64,000 nt of DNA, from assembly GCA_040878395.1 (NCBI GenBank), contig JBBDMI010000005.1, positions 18,851-82,850 on the forward strand, given 5' to 3'. The notes beneath the pieces were generated by a model that saw nothing but the letters and a program-made list of their open reading frames with translations, ran no database searches and was not told the DNA's origin. The translations under genes were made by a program, and so were the position numbers. Position 1 is the first letter of the stretch; the number at the start of each line of letters is the position of its first letter. Of this stretch, positions 9,149-18,045 are shown in pieces. This DNA comes from Candidatus Dependentiae bacterium. GTDB taxonomy: Bacteria; Babelota; Babeliae; Babelales; Vermiphilaceae.

Positions 9149-10483
9149 CTAGATTTTTTTATCTTTCAAATCAACACCAAGCTCTATCAACTTATCACGC
9201 AATTGATCCGCTTTTGCCCAATCTTTATCAGCACGAGCCTGTACGCGCTCATCAATTAATTGTTGGATTTCCGGCGTAATTGTCACCTTTTTTTCCGGTA
9301 ATGGTTCCAGTGTTAAGCCAAGAACTTGCTGCAAAAAAAACTTCACTACACAAAGTTCATCTTTATCTTTTTGTAATCTATCAAGATGTTCAAACAAAAC
9401 ACCAAGCATCCCGGGTGTGTTTAAATCATCATATAAGAATACAAGCATTTTTTGCACCGTCGGACTGGTGAGCATATCTTGATGAGATATATCTTGCGAA
9501 CACAAAGCATCAAAAACACGCGTTAAGCGTTTATAACTTTTTTGTACAGCTGTTACATCATCAAATGAAAAATCAAGCGGAGCACCGTAGTGATGGCTCA
9601 AAAAATAGTAACGTATCACCATAGGATCAAACTGCTTGAAAATATCACGTAAAGTGAAAAAATTACCCAATGATTTTGACATCTTTTCTTTATTGATTTG
9701 CACAAAACCATTATGCATCCAGATGCGCGCCATCGGCAGATCGTGCAAACTTTCTGATTGTGCTATTTCATTTTCATGATGTGGAAAAATAAGATCACGA
9801 CCACCACCATGAATATCAAACTCTTTTCCCAAATACTGTTCTGCCATAACTGAACATTCAATATGCCAACCGGGTCTGCCATATCCCCACGGACTTTTCC
9901 AGAAAGTCCCATCGTCAGTTTTTTTCCACAATGCAAAATCTAGTGGGCTTCGTTTTCTATCATTTTGTTCCACACGCTGACCGGAAATCAAATCATCTTT
10001 TTTTTGTTTTGATAATTTACCATATTGATCGAAACTATCGACAGAAAAATAAACATCGCCATCAGATGCATAGGCATGACCTTTTTGTATCAATTTTTCA
10101 ATAAAGGAAATAATATGCGGTATCATTTGCGTCACACGTGGTTCAAATGTCGGATCTAAACAGTTAAGACTTTTGACATCTTCATTGAATGCATTAATAT
10201 ATTTTGTAGTTATTTCAGGATAACGATTAATATCACCAAATTCTATTAATGCACGTTTTAAAATCTTATCATCAATATCGGTAAAATTTCTGCAATAATG
10301 TACGTCATAATTTAAAAATTTGAGCACACGCACCAAAAGATCAAATGCTGTATAACATCTACCATGACCTAAATGCGCATAATCATATGGCGTAATACCA
10401 CACACATACAGATCAGCAATATTTTTTTTTATTGGTTCAAACGATTCTTTTTTTCGCGATAATGTATTTGTAAGTTTCAACAT
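9149..10483 (-). CDS. cysS: cysteinyl-tRNA synthetase
   Basis: This 444-residue class I synthetase charges tRNA-Cys with cysteine. It shows the HIGH-type motif as YAHLGHGR near residue 36 and the zinc/cysteine site VCGITPYDY at residue 28, where the family usually has GPT. Further landmarks are WHIECSVMA, FPHHENEIAQSE and the KMSKS loop as KEKMSKSLGNF near residue 265. It is near the low end of the family's length, with a short C-terminal anticodon region. The start follows GGAGCAAAAATAA. It is transcribed away from bamA. Confidence 0.96.
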   Translation of the reverse strand: MLKLTNTLSRKKESFEPIKKNIADLYVCGITPYDYAHLGHGRCYTAFDLLVRVLKFLNYDVHYCRNFTDIDDKILKRALIEFGDINRYPEITTKYINAFNEDVKSLNCLDPTFEPRVTQMIPHIISFIEKLIQKGHAYASDGDVYFSVDSFDQYGKLSKQKKDDLISGQRVEQNDRKRSPLDFALWKKTDDGTFWKSPWGYGRPGWHIECSVMAEQYLGKEFDIHGGGRDLIFPHHENEIAQSESLHDLPMARIWMHNGFVQINKEKMSKSLGNFFTLRDIFKQFDPMVIRYYFLSHHYGAPLDFSFDDVTAVQKSYKRLTRVFDALCSQDISHQDMLTSPTVQKMLVFLYDDLNTPGMLGVLFEHLDRLQKDKDELCVVKFFLQQVLGLTLEPLPEKKVTITPEIQQLIDERVQARADKDWAKADQLRDKLIELGVDLKDKKI

Positions 10484-10648
10484 TTATTTTTGCTCCGTTT
10501 AACTTTTTTTATCTTATTTTATATTTCATATCATTTTTTGTTTATTGTTGATTGTAGCATAATTTATTTTGTCTTGGCCAGGCGGCTTTATTGTTCTTTT
10601 TTTACTTTATGCTGTACCACTATTTATCATTTTTCATTTCATGCCAAC

Positions 10649-10702
10649 TTTGTCCCAGAGGTAGTAGCGAGGATACCTTTGAACCTGTCCGGCAAGGACA
10701 AA
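10649..10702 (+). other. possible structured leader upstream of bamA
   Basis: Arms TTTGTCC (10649-10655) and GGACAAA (10696-10702) pair. Inside, AGGTA (10659-10663) pairs with TACCT (10674-10678). The rest of the 340-base spacer between cysS and bamA is A+T-rich with nothing else recognisable. The element lies about 120 bases before the bamA start and may be part of its leader. It matches no riboswitch class that I can assign. Confidence 0.35.
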
Positions 10703-10823
10703 AAAAGAATTTAAAAAATGAAATTCCAATATCCACTGGCCAATTTTTTAAAATACAGTATCATATCTACATATTCTACAAATGATATTAAAAGCAAAAA
10801 AAGGTACCCAGGAGCTCACAACT

Positions 10824-13577
10824 ATGCTATCAATGGGAAAAAAAGGAAACCCAAGGACAACCGTCCTCTTTGTATGGTGCAGCATAATCACACATTTTAT
10901 TATTGCATCACATGTTACTGCAGCAAACGAACATGATATTAAACAGATAATTGATCAATCAATTGCTGAACAAATAACTGAACAACAAAGCCAGCAAACT
11001 TTTATACATGATCATGAACTTGAAGATCTAGATCCGGACAATTCAAATAACAATGAAAGCAAATATACATTTGATGATGATGAACAAATAGAAGATAATG
11101 ATGAATATGAGGAATATGAAACTGAAGACGAATTACAAGAAGACGACTTATCCCAAGAAGCGGAAGAAGATTTAGGACCGGAATTCCGTACCATTAATCA
11201 AATCTATATTGTTGGCAATCGACATATTCCAACTGAAGCAATTTTAGATCGCATTCCATTTTTGCCCGGTGAAATATTTCAACCACAAAAAACGCGCTCT
11301 ATGATTCGCAGTCTTTACTATGATTTAAAACGATTCAAAAACATCACTGTTGAAGCTGAAAATATTGGTAAAGAGCTAATCGATATTTATATTGTTGTTG
11401 AAGAAAAAAAACCGCTGTTAAGTGTTACCTTTACCGGCAATACACAAGTTACTGAAAAAGAGATCTCTGAACGTATCAACTTCAATGATATCCCTACAAT
11501 TGACGAACAAGAACTTAATAAATATGTACAAATCATTAAAAAAGTGTATATCGACAAAGGTTATCTTCTCACTCATATCACCCCGGAACTGATAGAAGAA
11601 AATGGCAAAGCACATATTGTTTTTCATATTGAAGAAAATGATAAATCAATCATCAAACGTATTGATTTTTGTGGGAACCAGAATATAAACAGTAAAACAT
11701 TACGCGGCATCATGTTTACTCGTGAAGATTGGATTTTGAGCTTCATGGATAAAGCAGGTACCTATAATCCTGAATGGCTTGAACGGGATAAACATGTGCT
11801 GGAACAATATTATCAAAACAACGGTTTTATTAATGCAAAAGTATATGCAACTGATGTTGATATGGACGAAGAATCACGACACATTCATATCACTGTTCAT
11901 GTTGATGAAGGGGATCTATATCACTTTGGTACTGTATGCGTTGATGGTGCAGATCTTTTGTCTGAAGAGTTCTTATTGCGCAACTTACCTGTACAACAAG
12001 GAAATCTATATTCCCGCGAGGACATTGTAGACAGTATTAAATTTCTTGAATTTATGTTTAGTGATTTAGGATTTTTATATACACAAATTGAACCTTTAAT
12101 CCAACCGAATGAAATCACCAAAGAAGTTGATGTTCAGTTTGTTGTAGACCCAGGTCAAAAAGTGTTTCTAAACAAATTGACCATTCGTGGGAACAAAAAA
12201 ACACGCGATAAAATAATCCGACGGAACATTCCCTTGGAGGAAGGTAATGTTATTACCAACCGTTTAATGGAAATTGGAAAAACAAAAGTTGAATCACTCG
12301 GATACTTCGACACACGTGATGGCGTAAATTGGAAAACCACCAGAATTTCTGAAGATGAAGCAAATCTTGATCTTCTTGTAAAAGAAGTGAAAACAGGAAA
12401 CGCACATATGAAAATCGGATTCGGTGGTCCTGAAATGTTGCGCAATGATCATACCAGAAATTGGGTTAACCAATTGATGACCGGTGTTTCTGTCGAAGGT
12501 AATGTTGCTGATAACAACGTGGCCGGAACCGGTATTAAATTTAACCTAACGGGTAAATTATCAACCAAAGAGCAAGATGTTCTACTCAACCTTACACAAC
12601 CATGGCTTTTTGACAAACCAATCTATGGATCACTTGACACATTCCACAGACGTGCTGCTTATGATCAATTGCAACAAGCATTGGCGATGAATGAACAACG
12701 CACAAGTCTTTCGGGTACCATTGGTGTGGTTACCGGTTGGCGCAAAATACCATTATTTAACGACACCTATATTCGTTATAATATCGGTTTTGACCGCTTG
12801 ACTTATGACCGAAATCCACAAGCAACTGTGCGCGGTGTTCCTGAAGCTGAACAAATCGTAGCCAACGCTGAATACCAAGTTGTCCTAGACAAATTATTTT
12901 TCCCGGGACAAAAAGTAATACATTACGGTTGGATGAATATACAACTTGGACAAGATAAAAAAAATCATCCAATGCATCCAAGCAATGGCCACACGTGGAT
13001 GATGCGCGGTATATTTGCATTTCCAAGTTTCGACAGCTGCATCGGCTATGCAAAATGGGATCTGGATGCCAACTGGTTCACACCACTCATTGGCTCCAAT
13101 GCATTAGTGTTCCGTCTACACGGTTATCTTGGTTTTATAAAACCATTTAGAGATCGCCTTGTCCCTTATCGTGAACTGTTTCACATTGGTGGCCCGGCAT
13201 CTATTCGTGGATTCCTCTTTGGGCAAATTGGCCCACAATTTAGTGTGTTTCAAGATGGTGCAAGCCGTGGCGACAGTATCGGCGCTGAAAAAACCGCATT
13301 TATTAATGCGGAGCTCATCTTCCCTATAATGCCTGATTTCAGTTTTAAAGGTTTAGTATTTTATGATGGTGGAACCGGCTGGGATAACCCATATGCTGAC
13401 GACCTGTCACCGGCATTCTTAAGAAGTAACAACTTTGAATATCGTCATGCTGTCGGTGTCGGTCTGCGTGTACTCAATCCAATGCCAATGAAAATCGATT
13501 GGGGTTTCAAACTTGATCCTAAAAAAGGTGAACCAGGATTTGAAGTACACTTTGCAATGGGTTACGATTGGCAATAG
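10824..13577 (+). CDS. bamA: outer-membrane protein assembly factor BamA
   Basis: This protein of about 917 residues inserts barrel proteins into the outer membrane. After a signal peptide it has a strongly acidic stretch (residues about 50-110, almost all Asp/Glu with Asn/Gln), unusual for the family. Five POTRA domains follow, starting with INQIYIVGNRHIP and later showing LLSVTFTGN, IIKRIDFCGN and LNKLTIRGN. The barrel begins near residue 530 and contains GGPASIRGFLFG, the equivalent of the conserved VRGF loop. The start at 10824 is chosen because CAGGAG precedes it; an earlier ATG at 10782 lacks one. The protein ends in GYDWQ rather than the usual aromatic residue. Neighbouring barrel-like proteins would be its clients. 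Confidence 0.94.
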   Translation: MLSMGKKGNPRTTVLFVWCSIITHFIIASHVTAANEHDIKQIIDQSIAEQITEQQSQQTFIHDHELEDLDPDNSNNNESKYTFDDDEQIEDNDEYEEYETEDELQEDDLSQEAEEDLGPEFRTINQIYIVGNRHIPTEAILDRIPFLPGEIFQPQKTRSMIRSLYYDLKRFKNITVEAENIGKELIDIYIVVEEKKPLLSVTFTGNTQVTEKEISERINFNDIPTIDEQELNKYVQIIKKVYIDKGYLLTHITPELIEENGKAHIVFHIEENDKSIIKRIDFCGNQNINSKTLRGIMFTREDWILSFMDKAGTYNPEWLERDKHVLEQYYQNNGFINAKVYATDVDMDEESRHIHITVHVDEGDLYHFGTVCVDGADLLSEEFLLRNLPVQQGNLYSREDIVDSIKFLEFMFSDLGFLYTQIEPLIQPNEITKEVDVQFVVDPGQKVFLNKLTIRGNKKTRDKIIRRNIPLEEGNVITNRLMEIGKTKVESLGYFDTRDGVNWKTTRISEDEANLDLLVKEVKTGNAHMKIGFGGPEMLRNDHTRNWVNQLMTGVSVEGNVADNNVAGTGIKFNLTGKLSTKEQDVLLNLTQPWLFDKPIYGSLDTFHRRAAYDQLQQALAMNEQRTSLSGTIGVVTGWRKIPLFNDTYIRYNIGFDRLTYDRNPQATVRGVPEAEQIVANAEYQVVLDKLFFPGQKVIHYGWMNIQLGQDKKNHPMHPSNGHTWMMRGIFAFPSFDSCIGYAKWDLDANWFTPLIGSNALVFRLHGYLGFIKPFRDRLVPYRELFHIGGPASIRGFLFGQIGPQFSVFQDGASRGDSIGAEKTAFINAELIFPIMPDFSFKGLVFYDGGTGWDNPYADDLSPAFLRSNNFEYRHAVGVGLRVLNPMPMKIDWGFKLDPKKGEPGFEVHFAMGYDWQ

Positions 13578-13651
13578 AAAGCTATAAAATAATTTGACCT
13601 GAAATCTCAAAAAAGTTATAACTAAAAATAAAAAGGGGATTTGGTCATGTT

Positions 13652-14038
13652 GTGGTTGCTTTCAAATATTTTCATGGTAAAAGCAATGTTAACATTGCAC
13701 AATCACTCAGTGTAGGTGGCGCATTTACTCGTGCCAGCGCACTGCGCGATGCATCAATTCAATTGGAAACACCAGCAAGTGGCGATACTGTTTTAATTTC
13801 CGATGAAACAGACATGCTCATTTTAAATCCTGCAGGAGTACTTGCTACATTAACCATAACATTACCGAGTGAAAACATTGACAATGGCCAAACAGTAACC
13901 ATTGCAAGTGATATGGAAATTACCGCAGTAACTTTAAATGGCGGAACTATTAATGGCGCAATTACCACATTAGCAGCAAATGGATTTGCACAATACATTT
14001 ATGAACTTTCAACCGACACATGGTACCGTATTGGTTAA
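13652..14038 (+). CDS. short beta-rich domain, possibly the remnant of a larger particle or tail protein
   Basis: This is a 128-residue frame starting at GTG, with AGGGGAT about 13 bases upstream. An ATG five bases earlier is out of frame and stops quickly. The sequence is low in charge, with repeated Thr/Asn strands: LATLTITLPSENIDNGQTV, ITAVTLNGGTING, and an end AQYIYELSTDTWYRIG. This style resembles C-terminal domains of phage or giant-virus fibre and surface proteins. There is no signal peptide. It may be the surviving 3' end of a longer gene or a small free domain. It lies 74 bases after bamA on the same strand. Confidence 0.5.
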   Translation: MVAFKYFHGKSNVNIAQSLSVGGAFTRASALRDASIQLETPASGDTVLISDETDMLILNPAGVLATLTITLPSENIDNGQTVTIASDMEITAVTLNGGTINGAITTLAANGFAQYIYELSTDTWYRIG

Positions 14039-14095
14039 TATCAAGTCAGGACATTCCCAGGCATAACTGGCATGGGCAATAGAACAATTACCAAT

Positions 14096-14512
14096 TTAAT
14101 ATGATTTAGCATCCATAGTTTTTACTTCAGTAAATCGATCCGATTTTAAAACTTTATAAGAAGTTTCTTCCTTGCCATTTTTATCCTGAGTAACTTCTTT
14201 TGTAATAATGAGCACACTATGATCTTCTGGAAATTTGCTACTCAACTCAATTGCCTTTCGATCACTCCGATGCCCTACTAAAAATTTAACATTCAAAATT
14301 TCATTATTCGAAGCTTCAAATTTTTCTGGATGAAAGTCATCTTCCTTTACACGATCAGAATCAACATAGCGTTCACCTTTAGCATAAGGCCCCTTTACTG
14401 ATATATCTTCACCAGTACGATTAATGTAAAAAGCTGTTTTTTTCTCAGCTTTAACAGTACTGATACTGACACCCAATAGGCTTAGCAAAGCCAACATATA
14501 CATTTTATTCAT
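14096..14512 (-). CDS. small exported protein of unknown function
   Basis: This 138-residue protein has a signal peptide (MNKMYMLALLSLLGVSISTVKA), preceded by GGGTAAAA. The mature part is highly charged and probably a single beta domain (TAFYINRTGEDISVKGPY, HSVLIITKEV). It has no Cys in the mature part and no recognised family. Its stop faces the end of the preceding short beta-rich gene, so it stands alone. Confidence 0.7.
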   Translation of the reverse strand: MNKMYMLALLSLLGVSISTVKAEKKTAFYINRTGEDISVKGPYAKGERYVDSDRVKEDDFHPEKFEASNNEILNVKFLVGHRSDRKAIELSSKFPEDHSVLIITKEVTQDKNGKEETSYKVLKSDRFTEVKTMDAKSY

Positions 14513-14692
14513 TTTTACCCTTTTTCTATTAAAACAGCTATTTTTTACCTCTCTTAATAATCATACAAAAAACTGAATACAAATAGCAATAAAATTATTA
14601 ACTTTAAACCCCTCTCAATTCAAGTTTATTTTCAGCTGTTTTCATGGTAAAATAGCCTGAATTTAAAAAAATGAAGCAAAAAAGGGAACATC

Positions 14693-15475
14693 ATGCTAAA
14701 AATAGCTTTTCTGTTTTTAACCATATCAGGTATTTATCATGAAGAATATTGGCAAGATTTTTTTCGCGGAAATGAGCAACAATATTCTATTTATGTACAT
14801 TCTAAATACAATTTAAATCCTCACTCCTGGTTTAAGCCGTTTGAACTACCCTATAAAATGGAAAATAGCTGGGAACGCACTATGAGATGCCAAATAGGGA
14901 TGCTCAAAGAGGCTCTCAAAGATCCTGACAATCACATGTTCATATTTTGCTCACACAATACATTGCCATTGCAATCATTCAATTTTATCTATGATGAACT
15001 GATCAGCATAGGTAAAAGTATGTTTAAGTATGAAAAAAATCCCCATATGGATCCCGAGGATAAAGGAGCGTATCAAGAACATCGCGTGCTTAAACCAATA
15101 CCGAAAGAGAAACAATATAAAAATGCACAATGGATTATTTTAAACCGCCAACATGCTCAAATGATGGTCAATGATGAACAAATTATTCGCATTGTTTCTT
15201 GTTATTCCTGTGATAATGAACATTACCCTTCCACTTTTTTGGCATTACATGGCCTGCTTAATGAAGTCCACAAAAAAGAAGGTACTCTTGTTGCATGGCA
15301 TTTAAACAAGTGCCCACCATATATTTTCAGAGATTTGGACATAAAGCAAGAATATCAGACGTTAACTGATGCTATTACCTATGGCACTTATTTTGTGCGA
15401 AAAATAGATGAAAATTGTAGACTAAAGCCACTCGACAATTTTCTTGCATATCGTCCTATCGTTAAAGATAAATAG
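14693..15475 (+). CDS. Core-2/I-branching-like glycosyltransferase (GT14 family)
   Basis: This 260-residue protein matches the GT14/Branch (plant DUF266-type) pattern in order: KIAFLFLTISG then WQDFFRG and YSIYVHSK at the front, FIFCSHNTLPLQSF near residue 82, QWIILNRQHAQMM near 147, CDNEHYPSTFL near 175, and LVAWHLNKCPPYIF near 202. Family members transfer sugars such as N-acetylglucosamine onto glycans and are typical of eukaryotes and some large DNA viruses. The N-terminal hydrophobic stretch is the first strand of the fold rather than a clear signal. A good ribosome site (AAGGGAACATC) precedes the ATG, and a strong terminator follows. It is probably horizontally acquired; acceptor and sugar are unknown. 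Confidence 0.85.
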   Translation: MLKIAFLFLTISGIYHEEYWQDFFRGNEQQYSIYVHSKYNLNPHSWFKPFELPYKMENSWERTMRCQIGMLKEALKDPDNHMFIFCSHNTLPLQSFNFIYDELISIGKSMFKYEKNPHMDPEDKGAYQEHRVLKPIPKEKQYKNAQWIILNRQHAQMMVNDEQIIRIVSCYSCDNEHYPSTFLALHGLLNEVHKKEGTLVAWHLNKCPPYIFRDLDIKQEYQTLTDAITYGTYFVRKIDENCRLKPLDNFLAYRPIVKDK

Positions 15476-15544
15476 TTAACATCAAAGTAAAAATAAAATA
15501 ATTCAAAAAACAGAGAAAATATTTTTTTATAATGTAATTTTACA

Positions 15545-15568
15545 GGTTCCTCATGGAACCTTTTTTTT
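15545..15568 (+). terminator. rho-independent terminator of the GT14 gene
   Basis: GGTTCC pairs with GGAACC around a TCAT loop and is followed by eight T. It lies 70 bases after the GT14 stop codon. Confidence 0.88.
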
Positions 15569-15640
15569 GTTAGTTCATCAGGCAATCACTCAATAAATAG
15601 CTAAGATATAAGCTTTTCTCATCGAAAAAAATACCTTAGC

Positions 15641-15799
15641 TTGTCATTCTCGAAGAGAATCCAGGCCAGTAATGCATGAATCCATAATATATTTTGGTCC
15701 GAAATAGTTTATATACAAAACGTGTGGGTCCATAAAATTTTGCTACGTCTTCGCGTAAAGCTTCGCCGCACATAGCTGGATTCTCTTCGAGAATGACAA
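15641..15799. repeat. inverted-repeat element with perfect 24-base arms
   Basis: The arm at 15641-15664 (TTGTCATTCTCGAAGAGAAT followed by CCAG) is the exact reverse complement of 15776-15799. Each arm holds an internal palindrome, ATTCTCGAAGAGAAT. The 111 bases between have no gene, and no transposase is encoded. It belongs to the same family as the elements near 23.7, 29.8, 56.6 and 59.7 kb. The rest of the 15476-15891 spacer holds only the terminator. Confidence 0.85.
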
Positions 15800-15891
15800 A
15801 AAAATTATTCTTCACAGCATCAGAACACTTTTTTAATAAAGCCTTATAAACTAAGGAATGATTAAAAAGTGCCCTATTCGTTCATATATTA

Positions 15892-16536
15892 TTATAGATA
15901 AGTTTTAAACCAATGCATTGCTAAATCTGCAACTTGTTCCATCGCACCCGGTTCTTCAAAAAGATGAGTTGCATCAAGCACAATTTTAAGCTCTTTATGA
16001 ACCGCAGGTATTTTATCAAGAGCAAACTCATTAAATGATAAAACCTCTGTATCATTGCCACCAACAATGAATAATGTTGGCGCTTGTACATATGGCAATG
16101 CAGTTTCAGCCAAATCGGGCCTGCCACCTCGTGAAACCACCGCATGTACATGACTTGAAACTTCTGCCGCTGCAATTAAAGCTGCAGCTGACCCTGTACT
16201 TGCACCAAAAAAACCTATCTTAAGATTCTTCGTTTCATCATTACTTTTTGCCCAATCAACAATTGCTATCAATCGACCCGCTAATAAAGGAATATCAAAA
16301 CGAATCTCTTGAGTAACATTATCAATTTTTTCTTCATCTTTAGTTAACAGATCAACCAATAGCGTAGCTAATCCATTCGCTTGTAAGTAATGAGCAACGG
16401 ATCTATTACGAACACTATGGCGAGAGCTGCCCGAACCATGGGCAAAAATTACTAATGCAGTCGCATCATCAGGAATAGCCAAATCGCCCTTTAGATCAAC
16501 ATAACCTAAACTTAAGTCTACCTCTTTTTTTATCAT
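15892..16536 (-). CDS. alpha/beta hydrolase, dienelactone-hydrolase-like
   Basis: This 214-residue cytoplasmic protein has an alpha/beta hydrolase fold. The oxyanion segment FAHGSGSSRHS is near residue 31, the nucleophile elbow GFFGASTGSAA near residue 108 (Ser in G-A-S-T-G), an acid in VGGNDTEV near residue 160, and the His in DATHLFEEPG near residue 190. The family hydrolyses small esters or lactones; in other bacteria close relatives are often fused to or next to phosphoribosyltransferase domains. Here it is alone, ending 94 bases before the phytase-like gene's end. The substrate cannot be told from sequence. Confidence 0.85.
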   Translation of the reverse strand: MIKKEVDLSLGYVDLKGDLAIPDDATALVIFAHGSGSSRHSVRNRSVAHYLQANGLATLLVDLLTKDEEKIDNVTQEIRFDIPLLAGRLIAIVDWAKSNDETKNLKIGFFGASTGSAAALIAAAEVSSHVHAVVSRGGRPDLAETALPYVQAPTLFIVGGNDTEVLSFNEFALDKIPAVHKELKIVLDATHLFEEPGAMEQVADLAMHWFKTYL

Positions 16537-16629
16537 TTCATTTAGCCTAAAATTGCAATTTTTTATTGATTATCTCTTTACTTCCAGAGTAACAGACATT
16601 ATGTACAAAATTCAACAAAAAACTTTCTG

Positions 16630-17658
16630 CTATTTTTTCTCTCCTAAACCGCACAACGTAGCCAATAGGTGCCAATCATAAGCACAAATATTACCATCAT
16701 CATGCACCGCATAAAATGCACCCGATTTAAATGGACCAAATGATCGATTAGTAATCGCAATACCATCGGTGTTACATACACTGGCGCCTTTAAATGCTTT
16801 TATTGACACCAAGGATGAACGATTAAAAAGATAAAATTGATTACCATCTCTATCTTGATCAGTGACAATCACATAACCATGCTCAGGTGTCGTCTCATAT
16901 AATGCAATTCCTTCAGGTTCATACTCAATTAAACCATCACCAATTGTCTGACCAGTAAACTCACCATCTAACGTATATATTTTCACATTTTTTTGCTGTT
17001 CATGTTCATCTGCAATAAACAAACGATCATGAAATGGATCTACAGCTATCGATTCTAATTTCCATAATGCACCCTTGCCGGCATCATCTCCAAAAGTACG
17101 TATAAATTGCATGTTAACATCATCACCATTACGCTCAACTGCATATTGGTGCACTTTCTTTGGATAAAATTGATCAACCGGTCCATAATTATCGGTAACA
17201 TATACGATGTATTTTTTATATGGTTCTTGTACAACAACGGCAAGACCATATGGCCGCTGCATCGATTCGTCTGTATAACCTAAAGCATTTCCATCGGGCA
17301 ATGCCAAGATGTGTAAACGTTTATTGTCACGTTCAACAATAAAAATAAGATCATCTTCGATTGCAATCCCATTAGGGCGCTGAAACTGCCCTGCTTTTAC
17401 TCCCGGCTCACCAATTATTTTAATTAATTCACCCGTTACTGCATCATATACCGGAAGATTATGAGTTGATTTTGCCGTTGCCACCAGCCAATGTTGATCA
17501 TTTTCACCATGCCAAACAGCCACCGAATCAACATTAAGTGATCTATCTCGTTCAGTTATAAAATATTCCGGAATCTTACAAGGAACATATTCATTTGAAT
17601 AACAACCTGATAACACAATTAAAAAAACATAACTATGTTTTATATACTTATTTAACAT
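16630..17658 (-). CDS. phytase-like beta-propeller lipoprotein
   Basis: The start is set at 17658, because AAAGGAGACTTTGTG precedes that ATG and the protein then opens with MLNKYIKHSYVFLIVLSGC, a lipoprotein signal with lipobox LSGC; the longer frame lacks a ribosome site. The remaining 320 residues match the beta-propeller phytase (3-phytase) pattern: DSVAVWHGENDQHWLVATA at the front, VYDAVTGELIK, then EYEPEGIALY, GYVIVTDQDRDGNQFYLF and CNTDGIAITNRSFGP. Such enzymes release phosphate from phytate with Ca2+. The middle (FQRPNGIAIEDDLIFIVE) also resembles NHL propellers, so a non-enzymatic propeller is the alternative. Confidence 0.75.
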   Translation of the reverse strand: MLNKYIKHSYVFLIVLSGCYSNEYVPCKIPEYFITERDRSLNVDSVAVWHGENDQHWLVATAKSTHNLPVYDAVTGELIKIIGEPGVKAGQFQRPNGIAIEDDLIFIVERDNKRLHILALPDGNALGYTDESMQRPYGLAVVVQEPYKKYIVYVTDNYGPVDQFYPKKVHQYAVERNGDDVNMQFIRTFGDDAGKGALWKLESIAVDPFHDRLFIADEHEQQKNVKIYTLDGEFTGQTIGDGLIEYEPEGIALYETTPEHGYVIVTDQDRDGNQFYLFNRSSLVSIKAFKGASVCNTDGIAITNRSFGPFKSGAFYAVHDDGNICAYDWHLLATLCGLGEKK

Positions 17659-17772
17659 CACAAAGTCTCCTTTAATATGTACATATATAATGACACTCAT
17701 ACATGCCGAAGCGCAACTCTTTATTTTTTAAAGGCACTTTTATTACTATGAGATATATCTAAAGGAATAAAA

Positions 17773-18045
17773 ATGAAAAAGCGAACCTTTTTAATCACCG
17801 TTATTTTAACTAATGTTATGTTCGTAATATTACTCATTCACAAACGCAGCACAATTACCGGCTTGATGTATAAAAAACAACGTTACGAACAAGAGCTTCA
17901 TCTCCTTGCAAAGCAAGAAAATGAATTAACACACGAACTGTGCAACTTGCAAGATCGCAACACGGTAAAAACCTATGCGAGCACCTATCTGAATATGACA
18001 CCAATCTCAATTGGTCAAATGCAAAAGTTAACTACGCATGGATAA
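17773..18045 (+). CDS. FtsL-like small divisome protein
   Basis: This 90-residue protein has a short basic N-terminus, one membrane span (LITVILTNVMFVILLI), and a coiled-coil-like stretch (YKKQRYEQELHLLAKQENELTHEL). This is the FtsL/DivIC layout. It overlaps the start of the penicillin-binding protein gene by 8 bases, the position ftsL normally holds before ftsI. FtsL pairs with FtsB and activates FtsI/FtsW at the division site. Sequence alone is weak for such short proteins; order and topology carry the call. AAAGGAATAAAA precedes the start. Confidence 0.7.
   Translation: MKKRTFLITVILTNVMFVILLIHKRSTITGLMYKKQRYEQELHLLAKQENELTHELCNLQDRNTVKTYASTYLNMTPISIGQMQKLTTHG

Noticed and set aside
10659-10700. 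Possible thiamine-pyrophosphate riboswitch before bamA
   Set aside because: ACCTTTGAACCTG resembles the conserved core, but the 5' half, the GAUC and GCGUAGGGA parts and a thiamine gene downstream are missing.
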